A program made the translations under genes and the position numbers. Below are positions 30,701 to 38,300 of a stretch of DNA of 64,000 nt, one piece after another. Below the pieces are notes generated by a model that saw only the letters and a program-made list of their open reading frames with translations, did not search any database and was not told where the DNA came from. The DNA comes from Methanobrevibacter sp. (lineage in GTDB: Archaea; Methanobacteriota; Methanobacteria; Methanobacteriales; Methanobacteriaceae): contig JAGCBE010000205.1 of NCBI GenBank assembly GCA_017652345.1, positions 26,331 through 90,330 on the forward strand, given 5' to 3'. Position 1 is the first letter of the stretch, and each line of letters begins with the position of its first letter.

Positions 30701-32224
30701 ACAATCTTTAATGCCACCTGCACTACTTATAGCACTACTATATGTACTATAATCTTCTTCGTTTACTATAATATACCTATTAGGTACATATATAGAATCA
30801 TTAGCATTAGTTAATTTATATAGAGTATTTATAGCATAATTTTTAACGGCAGCTAAATCTTCAGAAGTATTATATGTATAACCAGAATCACATCCTTCAA
30901 TTAAATAATCAGTAGCTCCATCATCTACTGTATCGTCAAACCAACCATCAGGACCTGTTGTAGTTTGTATACTTGTACATATATGAAAATTAGATTCTTC
31001 ACAAGGGTCTGGAGCTAATGCAGTACCGTTGTCTAATAATGTATCTCTATTGGAAAGTATAGAATTAATAGTATTATATTCTCCGAAACTTTGTATTATA
31101 TCTGTATAGTTTGTAATATTATCTGTATTGTATGCTATATTTATATAATTAGCAACCATTTTATCATATAAATAACTTCCAATGCCTTCTGTAGATTGTC
31201 CTTCTTCTTGAATTATCCAGTTTTTAGCATATTCTGCTAAATCTTTATTATAATCGCTTTCTATATAATTACTAATATAAAATTTATTTTTAAAATTAGT
31301 AATATTTTTAACATTATAAAGATTTAATACAGGTCTAATAATTTCAGATATGTCAATGTCTTCAGTATAAGCTTTATCGTAATCAAATTTAATACTAGTA
31401 GTAGTCATTGGAAATTTCTTCCAAGATTTTGCTTTAATTGTATCGTCATGTGATAATATATAACCTATTTGAAAACCTTTATAAATTGTATCAAAATCAT
31501 TATTAAGCTTGTCGACAGCAAATACAAAACTTTCGTTACTATCTACATTAGGTTTTATATATCTAACAGTACCTTGTGTAGTATCAGATTGATAAATATT
31601 TGCAGTAAACAATTCTTCACTACATGGAAACCATGATGTAAAATAATCTTTTACAATTTCATATCTTACAAAAAATTGATATACACCATTAGGTATAGTA
31701 GCATTATAAGTTCCTTCTGTAACTAAGTTTAAAACAGGAATAATAGGAGCATTGCTATAAATAGATTCATCATCATTATCAGTAGATATTGATAAATTTA
31801 TAGTTTTAATAGGTATTAAAGGTTTAGTTTCTTCATCAAAATTTTCAAAATATTCAGTTATAGTAATAAGAGTGTCATTTCTTAAATTAACAGTAACAAC
31901 ACCTTCTATAGTTCCTCCACTATACTTCCAACCTGTATGGCATTTTGTAAATTTATCAGTTTCTTTTTGTTCATCATATTCATAGATAACCGATAAATTG
32001 TTAGTATTATTATAAAAAAATAAATATACTTTAGTATTATAAGGAATATATCCAACTAAAGTATAACCATCTAAATCACTTGGAAAGTCTATTTTATCAA
32101 TACCACTATCTCTACTTATAGTATTGTCTTTTAACAATCTTACATTTTTAGCAAATATAAGACTATTATTATCTACAACTTGTGGAGTTTTATTAAGGTT
32201 TAATTTCGGAATAATACGAGCCAT
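27773..32224 (-). CDS. tail stabilisation / muzzle-type protein (P22 gp10-like)
   Basis: A 1483-residue beta-rich protein, the largest of the tail barrel. The N-terminus (MARIIPKLNLNKTPQVVDN, then NNSLIFAKNVRLLKDNT) is the usual opening of phage stabilisation proteins such as P22 gp10: a beta-propeller entry with the D-x-N-x-L-x-x-A-x-N-(V/A)-R pattern. A typical closing blade near residues 1080-1230 reads GIITNLISVGDAVLVHTQDS and later GFAGLKNKHHSLLSQFG. In crAss virions the equivalent protein forms the distal muzzle of the short tail. It is four bases from the preceding ring-protein gene. Asn, Tyr and Asp are very abundant. Confidence is high for a tail tip/barrel role, lower for the exact equivalent. 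Confidence 0.7.
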   Translation of the reverse strand: MARIIPKLNLNKTPQVVDNNSLIFAKNVRLLKDNTISRDSGIDKIDFPSDLDGYTLVGYIPYNTKVYLFFYNNTNNLSVIYEYDEQKETDKFTKCHTGWKYSGGTIEGVVTVNLRNDTLITITEYFENFDEETKPLIPIKTINLSISTDNDDESIYSNAPIIPVLNLVTEGTYNATIPNGVYQFFVRYEIVKDYFTSWFPCSEELFTANIYQSDTTQGTVRYIKPNVDSNESFVFAVDKLNNDFDTIYKGFQIGYILSHDDTIKAKSWKKFPMTTTSIKFDYDKAYTEDIDISEIIRPVLNLYNVKNITNFKNKFYISNYIESDYNKDLAEYAKNWIIQEEGQSTEGIGSYLYDKMVANYINIAYNTDNITNYTDIIQSFGEYNTINSILSNRDTLLDNGTALAPDPCEESNFHICTSIQTTTGPDGWFDDTVDDGATDYLIEGCDSGYTYNTSEDLAAVKNYAINTLYKLTNANDSIYVPNRYIIVNEEDYSTYSSAISSAGGIKDCDIYSIYSDTHPTSILISNDLTPKATYIFKNIDDRQTLAREQFGGVIQGFDVNNPSSPIVKYNGYIDDTTEDTIEKTEKALYFREYFTEFKITGVTGYSESPRKYKINITRRYLYKTYRYNLINGKIVRGSNFETTNVKTLIPFQSYNFYIHFVKDTGEITNGYIINNGNSYTQRYDSFAKDHYKLLPKFVYNSGNSDYTNYTNYKNKLKRYGYSYYFFSIAKVENKVVELINPKNIDMDYKKTDGVTNPATALAFDAIDVDTLQVPLVYNIPIYKLTNSDYNKISPSNITTKLNGLYVDSGQVEDQLVTLFGASGKVVVKDTSEGGDIPDSYKWYIILPTQANTDNLELIKCTKYFKIADSIQNNKLEIIDYFANLQDYICTISKKVEDEYSTFISSTDYYDKDKAQINSNNYTITLSEIESKMPYRHNDTIKIYSNFNLNFLELTNDIKRLVRRYTEYEINYYDSETGDPVYVTDENNQKVVSEAGRQLTSCFDSLTLSDLYTFPSMFKNYTRRYYSVYDKESIVVYNNTLRASELEGDEEKTFVYKFLAEVTYNIPTDKGIITNLISVGDAVLVHTQDSIYKFTGKVALSSADTNVQTVESDIFDTGVQEVVGSKYGFAGLKNKHHSLLSQFGYMFWDADVNVIYAYTGEGQMAPISDPINKLLKYFPIETINFCEDYYNDRFFIQITYKQAIIEDNVIIGYNYPKVILSYNIKAKSFVSLHDFSFEKTFNTKTNTYFTQIINDKRKLYKLIEGENNNYAGYGDLLTVDNIYPTFKINTKPTKPCAVIDIIYNNDYEFIKTLDSISWICSEIDSLHIVPNNNGYLFLAEEALDRTYPGTQLMIYTDTCASELLEIIKSSNDYPFYKRLIDNNWTDVKQDDISPKNTSRDETTAISTSYKYPRYNLGKWSFNYFRNILNNKDISMAEANRNFGRSDNNSLIYGKYFVFRFIFDVDVNFKFENLTININNNYGNN

Positions 32225-32227
32225 AAT

Positions 32228-32968
32228 TTATCCTCTAGGTAAAAATGTACTATTATAAAAGAAATTATTCCAACCATTAACAGTATTATTAATTTCTATT
32301 TTAACAGATGTTGCTGCTTTATTTTTAATACTATTCCATTGTATAAAAGGATTAATAGCTGGATTTTGACTTTTTAAATCATATATTTGATGTTTACTAC
32401 CTCTACTGAGATATTTAAATAAACAATACCAAGCTAAAGCTTCAAGTAAAAGTCCATTATCATAAATATAAGGACATTCACATTGATAATAATCATCAAA
32501 ATATGTAGCAGTTTCGTAACTTTCTATAATAATTCTATTTGTGTTAAAATTAAGTTCAATTTTATTTCCGTCTAAAACAAAATTTCTATTAAAACCTTGT
32601 CTATTTCTAACTATTTTCATATAGTTAGAACCTGTTTTATCATTATTATCTATAACAGCAAATTCTTGTGTTGGACTATAAAGTGCACAACCACAAGAAC
32701 CTTTATTAGAATTTAATTCTGGAATTTCACAACCATCAGTAGTAAAAACTTTTAATTCAGTAGGATTTATACAACAAGGAAATTGAGCAATTTTATCACT
32801 TACTTCTAATTCTCTTTGTTTACGCTCCATAGGAAGAATTTGCATCTGTGAAAGAGCATCTGTAACCCAAGCTGCAACTCTAGGTATCCAATCGCTTTCA
32901 CTAATATTAAAATCATTATCTATTTTTCCTATTAATCTTGACAGCGTTAATTGGTTCTTGATTTTCAT
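32228..32968 (-). CDS. tail/ring protein, crAss conserved
   Basis: A 246-residue protein that overlaps the preceding gene by 53 bases and is four bases from the muzzle-like gene. It has a helical N-terminus (LIGKIDNDFNISESDWIPRV), many Cys residues (FPCCINPTEL, GSCGCALYS, CECPYIY) and a helical WYCLFKYL segment near residue 190. The WIPRVAAWVTDALSQM helix resembles that seen at the start of tail adaptor/ring proteins. Location between a gp4-like ring protein and the stabilisation protein supports a stacked-ring tail component, as in the crAss001 virion. The Cys pairs might bind metal. Confidence 0.5.
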   Translation of the reverse strand: MKIKNQLTLSRLIGKIDNDFNISESDWIPRVAAWVTDALSQMQILPMERKQRELEVSDKIAQFPCCINPTELKVFTTDGCEIPELNSNKGSCGCALYSPTQEFAVIDNNDKTGSNYMKIVRNRQGFNRNFVLDGNKIELNFNTNRIIIESYETATYFDDYYQCECPYIYDNGLLLEALAWYCLFKYLSRGSKHQIYDLKSQNPAINPFIQWNSIKNKAATSVKIEINNTVNGWNNFFYNSTFLPRG

Positions 32969-33869
32969 TTCTTATAAAATTAGTATAAAGAGTTTTATCT
33001 ATATTATTACATAAACTTATTTTAGTTTTAAGACCTATTTGCATATTACAAATAGCTTCAAGATCATCTTTTGCTATTTCTCTAAGTTCTTCATTTGTTT
33101 TACCTCTTCCTTCTAAGCCTCTAGTATCAGCAGCTTCAAATTTAAATTTTCTACCATTAGGTAATTTACAATCTATAAGAGGAACTTCATAACAAGATTC
33201 TATATGTTGTAAAACAGTATAAGGTTCACCATCATAAGGTAAACCATTCTTTTCACACCATTCTGCTTCTTCTTTATTATAAGGTTTTCCACCTCTAGCA
33301 ATAATGTCTTCTTTCTTTTTTCTTGTAGCAGCAAAATCTATATGTCGTTTAACTTTATTAAGCCTGCATCTATTTATACAAGTCCAACCTAAATCACCTT
33401 CAAATACATACCCATAACCTTTAATAATCATTTTTTTATGTACTTCATTATAAAAAGTTAATAGAATAGTATGATATTGTTTTATTGTTAATAAGAGAAT
33501 TTTATCATATAATCTTATATCTTCATTTAAATCATAAATTTGTTTTTGTTTTTTAGCTAAATTATATAAATCAAATAAATCAGCTACTAAAACATGATTA
33601 CCTTTACGATTAATAAAAGCTCCTTTTGCTAAACGAATAAACAATCCGTCTATATAAGTATTTTCAACAAATTCTTTATAGTCAAAAAGATTTATATTAA
33701 ATTCATTTTTGTATCGTTCTGCATTAGATTTAATATCTTCATGTAAAGCGTTTACAGAAAGTTTTAAATCGTCTAAAACAGAAAGAGCCTCTTCTTTTCT
33801 TTGTGTATAATCTTCTCTAAGTTTTTTATAATACACACGATAACCTATAGGAGTTTCTTTAAGTGCCAT
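32916..33869 (-). CDS. tail barrel protein, putative
   Basis: A 317-residue, highly charged helical protein. Residues 15-140 form coiled coil (YYKKLREDYTQRKEEALSVLDD). A conserved-looking block, GYGYVFEGDLGWTCINRCRLNK, lies near 150-170, and the C-terminal half has a mixed fold ending in a basic tail. It is placed six bases from the gp4-like gene and overlaps the next gene by 53 bases, so it is tightly coupled to the tail module. The family is not recognised beyond a likely crAss tail/ring role; the small Cys/Trp block may fold as a DNA- or ring-contacting loop. Confidence 0.45.
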   Translation of the reverse strand: MALKETPIGYRVYYKKLREDYTQRKEEALSVLDDLKLSVNALHEDIKSNAERYKNEFNINLFDYKEFVENTYIDGLFIRLAKGAFINRKGNHVLVADLFDLYNLAKKQKQIYDLNEDIRLYDKILLLTIKQYHTILLTFYNEVHKKMIIKGYGYVFEGDLGWTCINRCRLNKVKRHIDFAATRKKKEDIIARGGKPYNKEEAEWCEKNGLPYDGEPYTVLQHIESCYEVPLIDCKLPNGRKFKFEAADTRGLEGRGKTNEELREIAKDDLEAICNMQIGLKTKISLCNNIDKTLYTNFIRNENQEPINAVKINRKNR

Positions 33870-33875
33870 AATTCA

Positions 33876-34562
33876 TTAATTAAATTTTACAGTCGCAGGT
33901 ATTTCATTTGTTTCTCTATATTGATTAAGTAAATCTCTTTTATAAATAATATCTTTAATTTGACCAATCATATCTTCAGATAAAAGCCATTCATTAGTAT
34001 CCATAAAAGAATCCCACTCTGATATAGTACCATTAGCGATTTCTATAGGAGTAGGATTTTCAAAAGCAGATTCTATAACTAGTTTACCAAAAGAAAGAGG
34101 TCTATTATCTGCTGGAAATACATAAATAAACCCGTTAATATAATCATAACAAGGAAGTCCTTTTAAACCAGGAACAAAAGTTCTAAATCTTGCAGTAGTT
34201 TCTTTTATAAATGGAATTTCTAAATTAGTTTTAAACCCAACAGTACTAACTCTATCAAAAGGAAGATTGTTAGTTAATCTAACAGGTCTTGGAACTTGTT
34301 GTTCTGTACGAAGAATTTTATCAATGTCTGTATCTTCTATACCTTCAGGCAATATAACTTCTCCGTCATTTACTGTAATTAAACTAACTTTAAATCTTTG
34401 AACTAAACCTTTATCTATATATCCATGATTCTCATAACTTCTTCGTATAATTTCATTACGAGTGTGAATAATTAAAGATTTAATATTTTCTCTAAGTGCT
34501 TTATTGTTAGGTTGTCCAACACTATGAGCAAATTCAGAAACTATTTGAGAAATGCTAGCCAT
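33876..34562 (-). CDS. tail tubular / ring protein (P22 gp4-like)
   Basis: A 228-residue protein. The helical start MASISQIVSEFAHSVGQPN leads to IHTRNEIIRRSYENHG, a long helix followed by beta strands and the sequence LKGLPCYDYINGFIYVFP (about residues 135-152). This matches my memory of the crAss family described as P22 gp4-like, which builds the ring under the portal in short-tailed phages. It is the first gene of the tail-barrel operon and has its own promoter match at 34789-34820. Length is as expected for the family. Confidence 0.6.
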   Translation of the reverse strand: MASISQIVSEFAHSVGQPNNKALRENIKSLIIHTRNEIIRRSYENHGYIDKGLVQRFKVSLITVNDGEVILPEGIEDTDIDKILRTEQQVPRPVRLTNNLPFDRVSTVGFKTNLEIPFIKETTARFRTFVPGLKGLPCYDYINGFIYVFPADNRPLSFGKLVIESAFENPTPIEIANGTISEWDSFMDTNEWLLSEDMIGQIKDIIYKRDLLNQYRETNEIPATVKFN

Positions 34563-34603
34563 CTTTATATATTAAATTATAAGGATTAAGTTTAATTATA
34601 AAA

Positions 34604-34620
34604 CCCCCGTAAGGAGGTGG
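34604..34620 (+). repeat. CCCCCGTA motif, copy 9 (intergenic)
   Basis: CCCCCGTAAGGAGGTGG in the leader of the tail operon, inverted relative to copy 10. Read on the - strand it ends in GGGGG followed by TTTT, so the pair could fold as a long-loop attenuator. Confidence 0.75.
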
Positions 34621-34706
34621 ATGATAATAAATACACTAAATAAAACATTATTAACCAAAATAATCATAACTAATCTGTAAACAAAACGAAAAGCAACATT
34701 CACAGT

Positions 34707-34718
34707 CCTTTACGGGGG
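34707..34718 (-). repeat. CCCCCGTA motif, copy 10 (intergenic)
   Basis: CCTTTACGGGGG, inverted partner of copy 9 at about 100 bases. Confidence 0.75.
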
Positions 34719-34788
34719 TTCTTATAATTAACTCTTTGTTTATTAATAATTATAATAATATAATATTTATTACTATGATTAACAATGA

Positions 34789-34820
34789 CAAAGATAAAAC
34801 ATTTTATCTAAGTATGCAAA
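34789..34820 (-). promoter_or_regulatory. Bacteroidetes-type promoter for the tail operon
   Basis: On the - strand, TTTG (34820-34817), 20 bases, then TATCTTTG (34796-34789). This fits TTTG-N19-21-TAnnTTTG exactly. The flanking sequence ACAAAGATAAAACA occurs again at 37964-37977, upstream of another - strand gene. Confidence 0.65.
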
Positions 34821-34949
34821 TCGACTATGCCGTTTTTCCTGTTCATATCGGCTAAATTTGGCTTATTTTAAGCCTTGTGAACAATTATAACTATTTGAAA
34901 ATAAAATCGTTTTATGATGATTTTTAAATATTAAAAAATATAGTTAAAT

Positions 34950-35330
34950 TTATAAATGTTTTAACACCATTAACATTTTCATAGCTAAATAACCAATAGT
35001 ATATGCTGGAGGTTCACCAATATCTTTAACATTATAACATTCAAGCATAGCTTGTTTTATATGTTCTGCTTCATGTACTATAGAATTAATATAATCATAT
35101 ATAGATTTATGATTATTAAAAAGAACAATACTAATGTGATTTTTTATATTACTAATTGTAACAGCTTTAGCTTTATGTGTAACCATGTTGTTATACACAT
35201 TATTTATAGTTTTATTAGATATATTAGCAATAATTAAATCTCGTTCAATATAATAAAAAAGGTTATAATCTATATTATAATAGACTATAACCTTCCAATA
35301 ATGTTCAACTTTAAACACTTGTTTAATCAT
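34950..35330 (-). CDS. small zincin-like protein with HEAEH motif
   Basis: A 126-residue protein with HEAEH at residues 86-90 in IVHEAEHIKQAML, a HExxH zinc site, and EPPAY about 16 residues later, whose Glu could be a third ligand. The N-terminal 60 residues are beta-rich (KVEHYWKVIVYYNIDYN). This is the layout of a minimal metalloprotease-like fold found in small proteins of gut phages; activity is unproven. The ATG overlaps the stop of the preceding gene by four bases, so the two form a coupled pair. It is the last gene before a 387-base gap. Confidence 0.5.
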   Translation of the reverse strand: MIKQVFKVEHYWKVIVYYNIDYNLFYYIERDLIIANISNKTINNVYNNMVTHKAKAVTISNIKNHISIVLFNNHKSIYDYINSIVHEAEHIKQAMLECYNVKDIGEPPAYTIGYLAMKMLMVLKHL

Positions 35331-35737
35331 ATAAACTCATCCCATGGAATAGGTACACCAAGCCATTTCATATCAGCAATCCAACGATTAAAAGTAAGAC
35401 CTTCACAACCATCAGGATCGTCTAAAGTATCTTTAATATACTTGGCAAGTGATTGTTCACTAGTAATACTACTATTTAAATAATCGGCTTTGCACATATT
35501 AGCTACATAAATAGCATCATAAAGTTTAGTATTTTTAACTTTTACATTGTTGCTATTTAAAATATTTTCAACATCTTTTTTAGTATAAGGTGTAATTGCA
35601 TCACCTTCTTCGTTAAACATATTTTCAACAGCAAACGTACAAGCAGCTTTATTAAAATGAGGACCATTATGGCTCATATAAATAGCTAAATCTTCAGGCA
35701 TAGTTTCATATGCTGTAAAGTTCTCTCTTCTAGACAT
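35327..35737 (-). CDS. conserved gut-phage protein of unknown function
   Basis: A 136-residue protein beginning SRRENFTAYETMPEDLAIYM and then HNGPHFNKAACTFAVENMF. As I recall, this opening (E-x-M-P-x-x-(L/M)-x-x-Y-(L/M)-x-x-(Y/N)-G-x-H-F-N-x-x-x-C) recurs in many Bacteroidales phages. The C-terminus (FNRWIADMKWLGVPIPWDEFI) is Trp-rich. No catalytic motif is evident; it looks like a small helical adaptor. It is translationally coupled to the HEAEH protein through an ATGA overlap, so a joint function is plausible. Confidence 0.5.
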   Translation of the reverse strand: MSRRENFTAYETMPEDLAIYMSHNGPHFNKAACTFAVENMFNEEGDAITPYTKKDVENILNSNNVKVKNTKLYDAIYVANMCKADYLNSSITSEQSLAKYIKDTLDDPDGCEGLTFNRWIADMKWLGVPIPWDEFI

Positions 35738-35752
35738 AATTATAAGAAATTA

Positions 35753-35780
35753 AATAGGAGCGACATAAGCCACTCCTATT
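35753..35780 (-). terminator. probable terminator/attenuator hairpin
   Basis: AATAGGAG (35753-35760) pairs with CTCCTATT (35773-35780), with further inner pairs. It is 11 bases beyond the 76-residue gene, and the tail TAATTTCTTA on the - strand is moderately T-rich. Confidence 0.5.
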
Positions 35781-35791
35781 AGTTAAACAAT

Positions 35792-36022
35792 TTACATACT
35801 TCTACGATAACGACCTCTGCGATAACGAGCATTTCGTTTGTTCATGTGCTCCATTTCATCATCGTCATAATCTTCATCATAACGATAATCTTCATCATCT
35901 TCTTCAGCCTCCATTTTATCTTCAAAGCACTCAATCATATCTTTGATGAACATCTTCATCTTTTTCAACTTTTTTAGTGTGTCTTTACCTTCAGACTCAC
36001 TACGAAATCTAACTACCATCAT
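35792..36022 (-). CDS. small charged protein, acidic middle and arginine-rich tail
   Basis: A 76-residue protein. A Lys-rich helix (KDTLKKLKKMKMFIKDMIECFEDK) precedes an acidic run of Asp/Glu/Tyr (about residues 40-58) and an Arg-rich C-terminus ending RRGRYRRSM. Such two-sign proteins can bind DNA or another capsid protein. There is a choice of two adjacent ATG codons. It sits six bases after the 163-residue gene and is followed by a hairpin. The family is unknown to me. Confidence 0.5.
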   Translation of the reverse strand: MMVVRFRSESEGKDTLKKLKKMKMFIKDMIECFEDKMEAEEDDEDYRYDEDYDDDEMEHMNKRNARYRRGRYRRSM

Positions 36023-36028
36023 AATAAT

Positions 36029-36520
36029 TTATTCAGTTTTAGATGTTTTCTCTTTAAGTAAAGCAATAGCTTCAGCGAGTTGTGCTTTAAGACTTCCTAC
36101 TTCACTTTTAAGTTCTTTAACTTCATCACTTCCTGCACTACCAGGTATAAGTTCATTCATAACACTCTTATACTGGGGAATTAAAGACTCATGATAAGGA
36201 GCACTTTTAACAATATCTTCACTCTGTTGAGAAAGAGTTTTAATGTAATTGTAAAGTGAATCTTTATTATCAGCAATTACAAAGGCTTTATCTCCAAAAT
36301 CAGCAATAGCATTATTACTGGGCACTTGTTGGAACTCTCTTTGTTCGCCATTTATATCCACTATAATATTAAGTCTAAGCTCTGGTATTTGTCCAAACAT
36401 ATTTGGATTATTTTTACCATACGCAGGAATAACTTCTTTTATAGACGCAGTAAACCATTTAACTTTATCTCGTCTATCAAGTCCGTATAGAACATTTCCT
36501 TTACTTAAATTTGAAAACAT
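36029..36520 (-). CDS. hypothetical protein with C-terminal coiled coil
   Basis: A 163-residue protein. The first 90 residues look beta-rich (KVKWFTASIKEVIPAYG, RLNIIVDINGEQREF). A helical region follows and a clear coiled coil with Leu heptads closes it (VKELKSEVGSLKAQLAEAIA, about 133-152). It lies in a run of small genes (322-112-163-76 residues) that looks like one unit. A virion decoration or assembly role is possible from the companion genes, but nothing in this protein proves it. Confidence 0.45.
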   Translation of the reverse strand: MFSNLSKGNVLYGLDRRDKVKWFTASIKEVIPAYGKNNPNMFGQIPELRLNIIVDINGEQREFQQVPSNNAIADFGDKAFVIADNKDSLYNYIKTLSQQSEDIVKSAPYHESLIPQYKSVMNELIPGSAGSDEVKELKSEVGSLKAQLAEAIALLKEKTSKTE

Positions 36521-36547
36521 AGTTTTAATAATTTAATGATTAATATT

Positions 36548-36886
36548 TTATGCTATCGTTCTAGACATTAATGTAAGTAAACCTCTAGTTCTATCATTGA
36601 ACACAAGAATATTACCAACATTTAAAAGTTCAGCAGCTGTAACTGGAGTACCATTAGGTAAAGTTAATGCTTTGGTAACATCATTAAGCGTAAGATTTAC
36701 AGGTAATGTTGTAGTTGCATCAGCTGGAATAACATCACTTATCATAATTGACATATATCCAATAGGCTGAATTCTACGAGCACCAAGAGCAATATTAATA
36801 GTTTCTGTACCTATAGTAGTATTAGTGGAAACAATATACGGAATACCACCTGCATTAGTTGCTATAACTGGATTACAACAATTCAT
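36548..36886 (-). CDS. small beta-rich protein, possibly virion-associated
   Basis: A 112-residue protein starting MNCCNPVIATNAGGIPYIVS, then Thr/Ile/Pro-rich strands without long helices. It has the look of a surface or decoration protein. It has one of the few true Shine-Dalgarno sites in the window (36893-36899). Cys-Cys at residues 3-4 may bind metal or form a disulphide with the Cys-rich 322-residue protein encoded just upstream. Function unknown. Confidence 0.45.
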   Translation of the reverse strand: MNCCNPVIATNAGGIPYIVSTNTTIGTETINIALGARRIQPIGYMSIMISDVIPADATTTLPVNLTLNDVTKALTLPNGTPVTAAELLNVGNILVFNDRTRGLLTLMSRTIA

Positions 36887-36892
36887 ACTTTT

Positions 36893-36899
36893 ACCTCCT
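36893..36899 (-). promoter_or_regulatory. strong Shine-Dalgarno site
   Basis: AGGAGGT read on the - strand, 6 bases before the ATG at 36886. It is unusual here because most genes have only A/T-rich leaders. The following GGTAAAAGTATG is repeated before the ATG at 38300. Confidence 0.55.
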
Positions 36900-36906
36900 A
36901 TCCGTA

Positions 36907-37875
36907 TTAAAGTATTACACCACCATTAACACCAGAACCCCAGCCACCATAATTACCATAAAAGCCAGGATAATAGCTTTGACCTACATAAGGAGTAGCA
37001 TTTGCAGCTACAAGATTAGGCCACTGTACAGGAACAGTATTAGGCTGTTTTGCAGCAATAGCGTCAATTTTGTCATCAAGAGCATGGAAAGCACTATTAA
37101 ATTGAAGTGTCTGATGGTCATTACTAATCTGATTGCGAAGCTGAGTTATAATATCACCTTGAGTAGCAATCTTATTCTGCATTTCCCTCTTTTCTAACTC
37201 ACAGAACTTATCATTAATCATGATAGTCTGCTGATTAATCATATCCTTAATACCTTGAGTATTTACAATACTTTGAGTTTTAAGGTCATTAGTTTGCTGA
37301 CAAACATCAAGACGGTCTTCAGCATGAGCTTGAGAGGAACGAAGAATATCTTCAGCATGATTAGCTGCCATAGTACTCTGAAGAGCATTAGTCTGCTGAC
37401 AAATAGCAAGACGATTTTCGCAACAACACTCACAAATCTGACGAGAAAGAGTAGCATTACCAAGCTGAAGAGCGTTGATAGTTTCAAGACCACTCATACC
37501 AACCTGAGCACCAACACTCTGAATAGCAGACTGAATAGTAAACAAAGCATTTTTAACACTTTCTACACTATTATTAGTAATCTGTGCAATCTGAGCAGCA
37601 GCATCAGCACGACCATTAATAGCCTGAAGCAGAAGGTCACGACCAGCATCGTTGTTGAGTTGATTTGCAAGGAAACCTGTACCATTGTTTCCACCAAAAC
37701 CATTACCCCAACCATTATTACCATACATCATCCACATAAGGAGTATCCAAACCCAATACCCATTGTTACCGAAACCACCATTGTTATTAATAGCGAGCAT
37801 AAGAGCAGGGTCAATACCACCAACAGCACCTCTTGATAGTGCATCAGGAAAAACAAGAACATTGTCTTTATCCAT
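36907..37875 (-). CDS. Gly/Asn/Trp-rich coiled-coil protein with Cys cluster
   Basis: A 322-residue protein of three parts. The N-terminal 70 residues are Gly/Asn-rich with one hydrophobic segment (YWVWILLMWMMYG, about 40-52) that could insert in a membrane or pack in a fibre. Residues 75-265 are a long helical coiled coil with the cluster ICECCCENRLAICQQTN (about 146-162) and a similar RLDVCQQTN near 188-196. The C-terminus is again Gly/Tyr-rich (YYPGFYGNYGGWGSG). Proteins of this build are common in gut phages of Bacteroidales and Firmicutes; their function is unknown to me. First gene of the unit that follows the promoter-like site at 37944. Confidence 0.55.
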   Translation of the reverse strand: MDKDNVLVFPDALSRGAVGGIDPALMLAINNNGGFGNNGYWVWILLMWMMYGNNGWGNGFGGNNGTGFLANQLNNDAGRDLLLQAINGRADAAAQIAQITNNSVESVKNALFTIQSAIQSVGAQVGMSGLETINALQLGNATLSRQICECCCENRLAICQQTNALQSTMAANHAEDILRSSQAHAEDRLDVCQQTNDLKTQSIVNTQGIKDMINQQTIMINDKFCELEKREMQNKIATQGDIITQLRNQISNDHQTLQFNSAFHALDDKIDAIAAKQPNTVPVQWPNLVAANATPYVGQSYYPGFYGNYGGWGSGVNGGVIL

Positions 37876-37943
37876 AATAACATTGTTTTAAATTTGTTAA
37901 TAAATAAAATTAGTTACATCTATTGCGCAATAAGAAGATATTG

Positions 37944-37951
37944 CAAAGATA
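37944..37951 (-). promoter_or_regulatory. promoter -7 box for the 322-residue gene unit
   Basis: On the - strand TATCTTTG followed by CA. A second TATCTTTG is at 37972-37965 within ACAAAGATAAAACA, the same sequence as in the 34.8 kb promoter. No good -33 TTTG is seen at the right distance for either. Confidence 0.4.
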
Positions 37952-37984
37952 TAACTGATATTAACAAAGATAAAACAATGATAA

Positions 37985-38024
37985 ATAAAAACAGAAAAAG
38001 CTAACTTTTAATAAGTTAGCTTTT
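37985..38024 (-). terminator. rho-independent terminator overlapping the HTH gene stop
   Basis: AAAAGCTAACTT (37996-38007) pairs perfectly with AAGTTAGCTTTT (38013-38024). The - strand continues TTTTTCTGTTTTTATTT. The stop codon at 38016-38018 lies inside the stem. Confidence 0.85.
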
Positions 38025-38300
38025 AATTACATTGATAAGTTCGTCTTTATACCAAATCAATTCTTTTCTACCTCGAAGTTTACGTCCTTTAGGAATAAGT
38101 CCATCTCTAATATGATTAGTTAAAGTAGGTCTAGATATATTTAAATATTCACAAACTTCTTCAGCACTCATAGCAGTATGTGTAAGCATAGCAAGAATTT
38201 CAGATTGTTCTTCTTCAGATAAATGAGAATTACCAGCATCAATTTTATCTGCTATTTCTCTCATAGTTCTAGTAAGAAGTTTAGTTAAAACTTTTTGCAT
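38016..38300 (-). CDS. helix-turn-helix DNA-binding protein (excisionase/MerR-like HTH_17)
   Basis: A 94-residue protein when started at the ATG at 38300, which has GGTAAAAG just upstream; the frame extends further but over a neighbouring gene. The C-terminal half, MSAEEVCEYLNISRPTLTNH then IRDGLIPKGRKLRGRKELIW, is a classic HTH_17 unit: scanning helix, turn, recognition helix with SRPTLTNH, and a beta wing with RGRKELIWYKDEL. Such proteins act as phage excisionases or small regulators. No integrase is seen, so a transcription regulator is more likely. It ends in a strong terminator and closes the small-gene cluster. Confidence 0.75.
   Translation of the reverse strand: MQKVLTKLLTRTMREIADKIDAGNSHLSEEEQSEILAMLTHTAMSAEEVCEYLNISRPTLTNHIRDGLIPKGRKLRGRKELIWYKDELINVIKS

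Larger units (their letters stand above)
34563..34949. other. 387-base regulatory gap upstream of the tail operon
   Basis: It holds no convincing gene. It contains an inverted pair of CCCCCGTA motifs (34604-34620 and 34707-34718), a complete Bacteroidetes promoter match on the - strand (34789-34820) and a short hairpin GGCTTA-TTT-TAAGCC (34860-34874). A 19-codon frame after AAGGAGGTGG on the + strand looks accidental. Confidence 0.6.

Noticed and set aside
34613..34680. A 19-codon + strand gene after AAGGAGGTGG
   Set aside because: Very short and low complexity. The apparent ribosome site is part of the CCCCCGTA motif.
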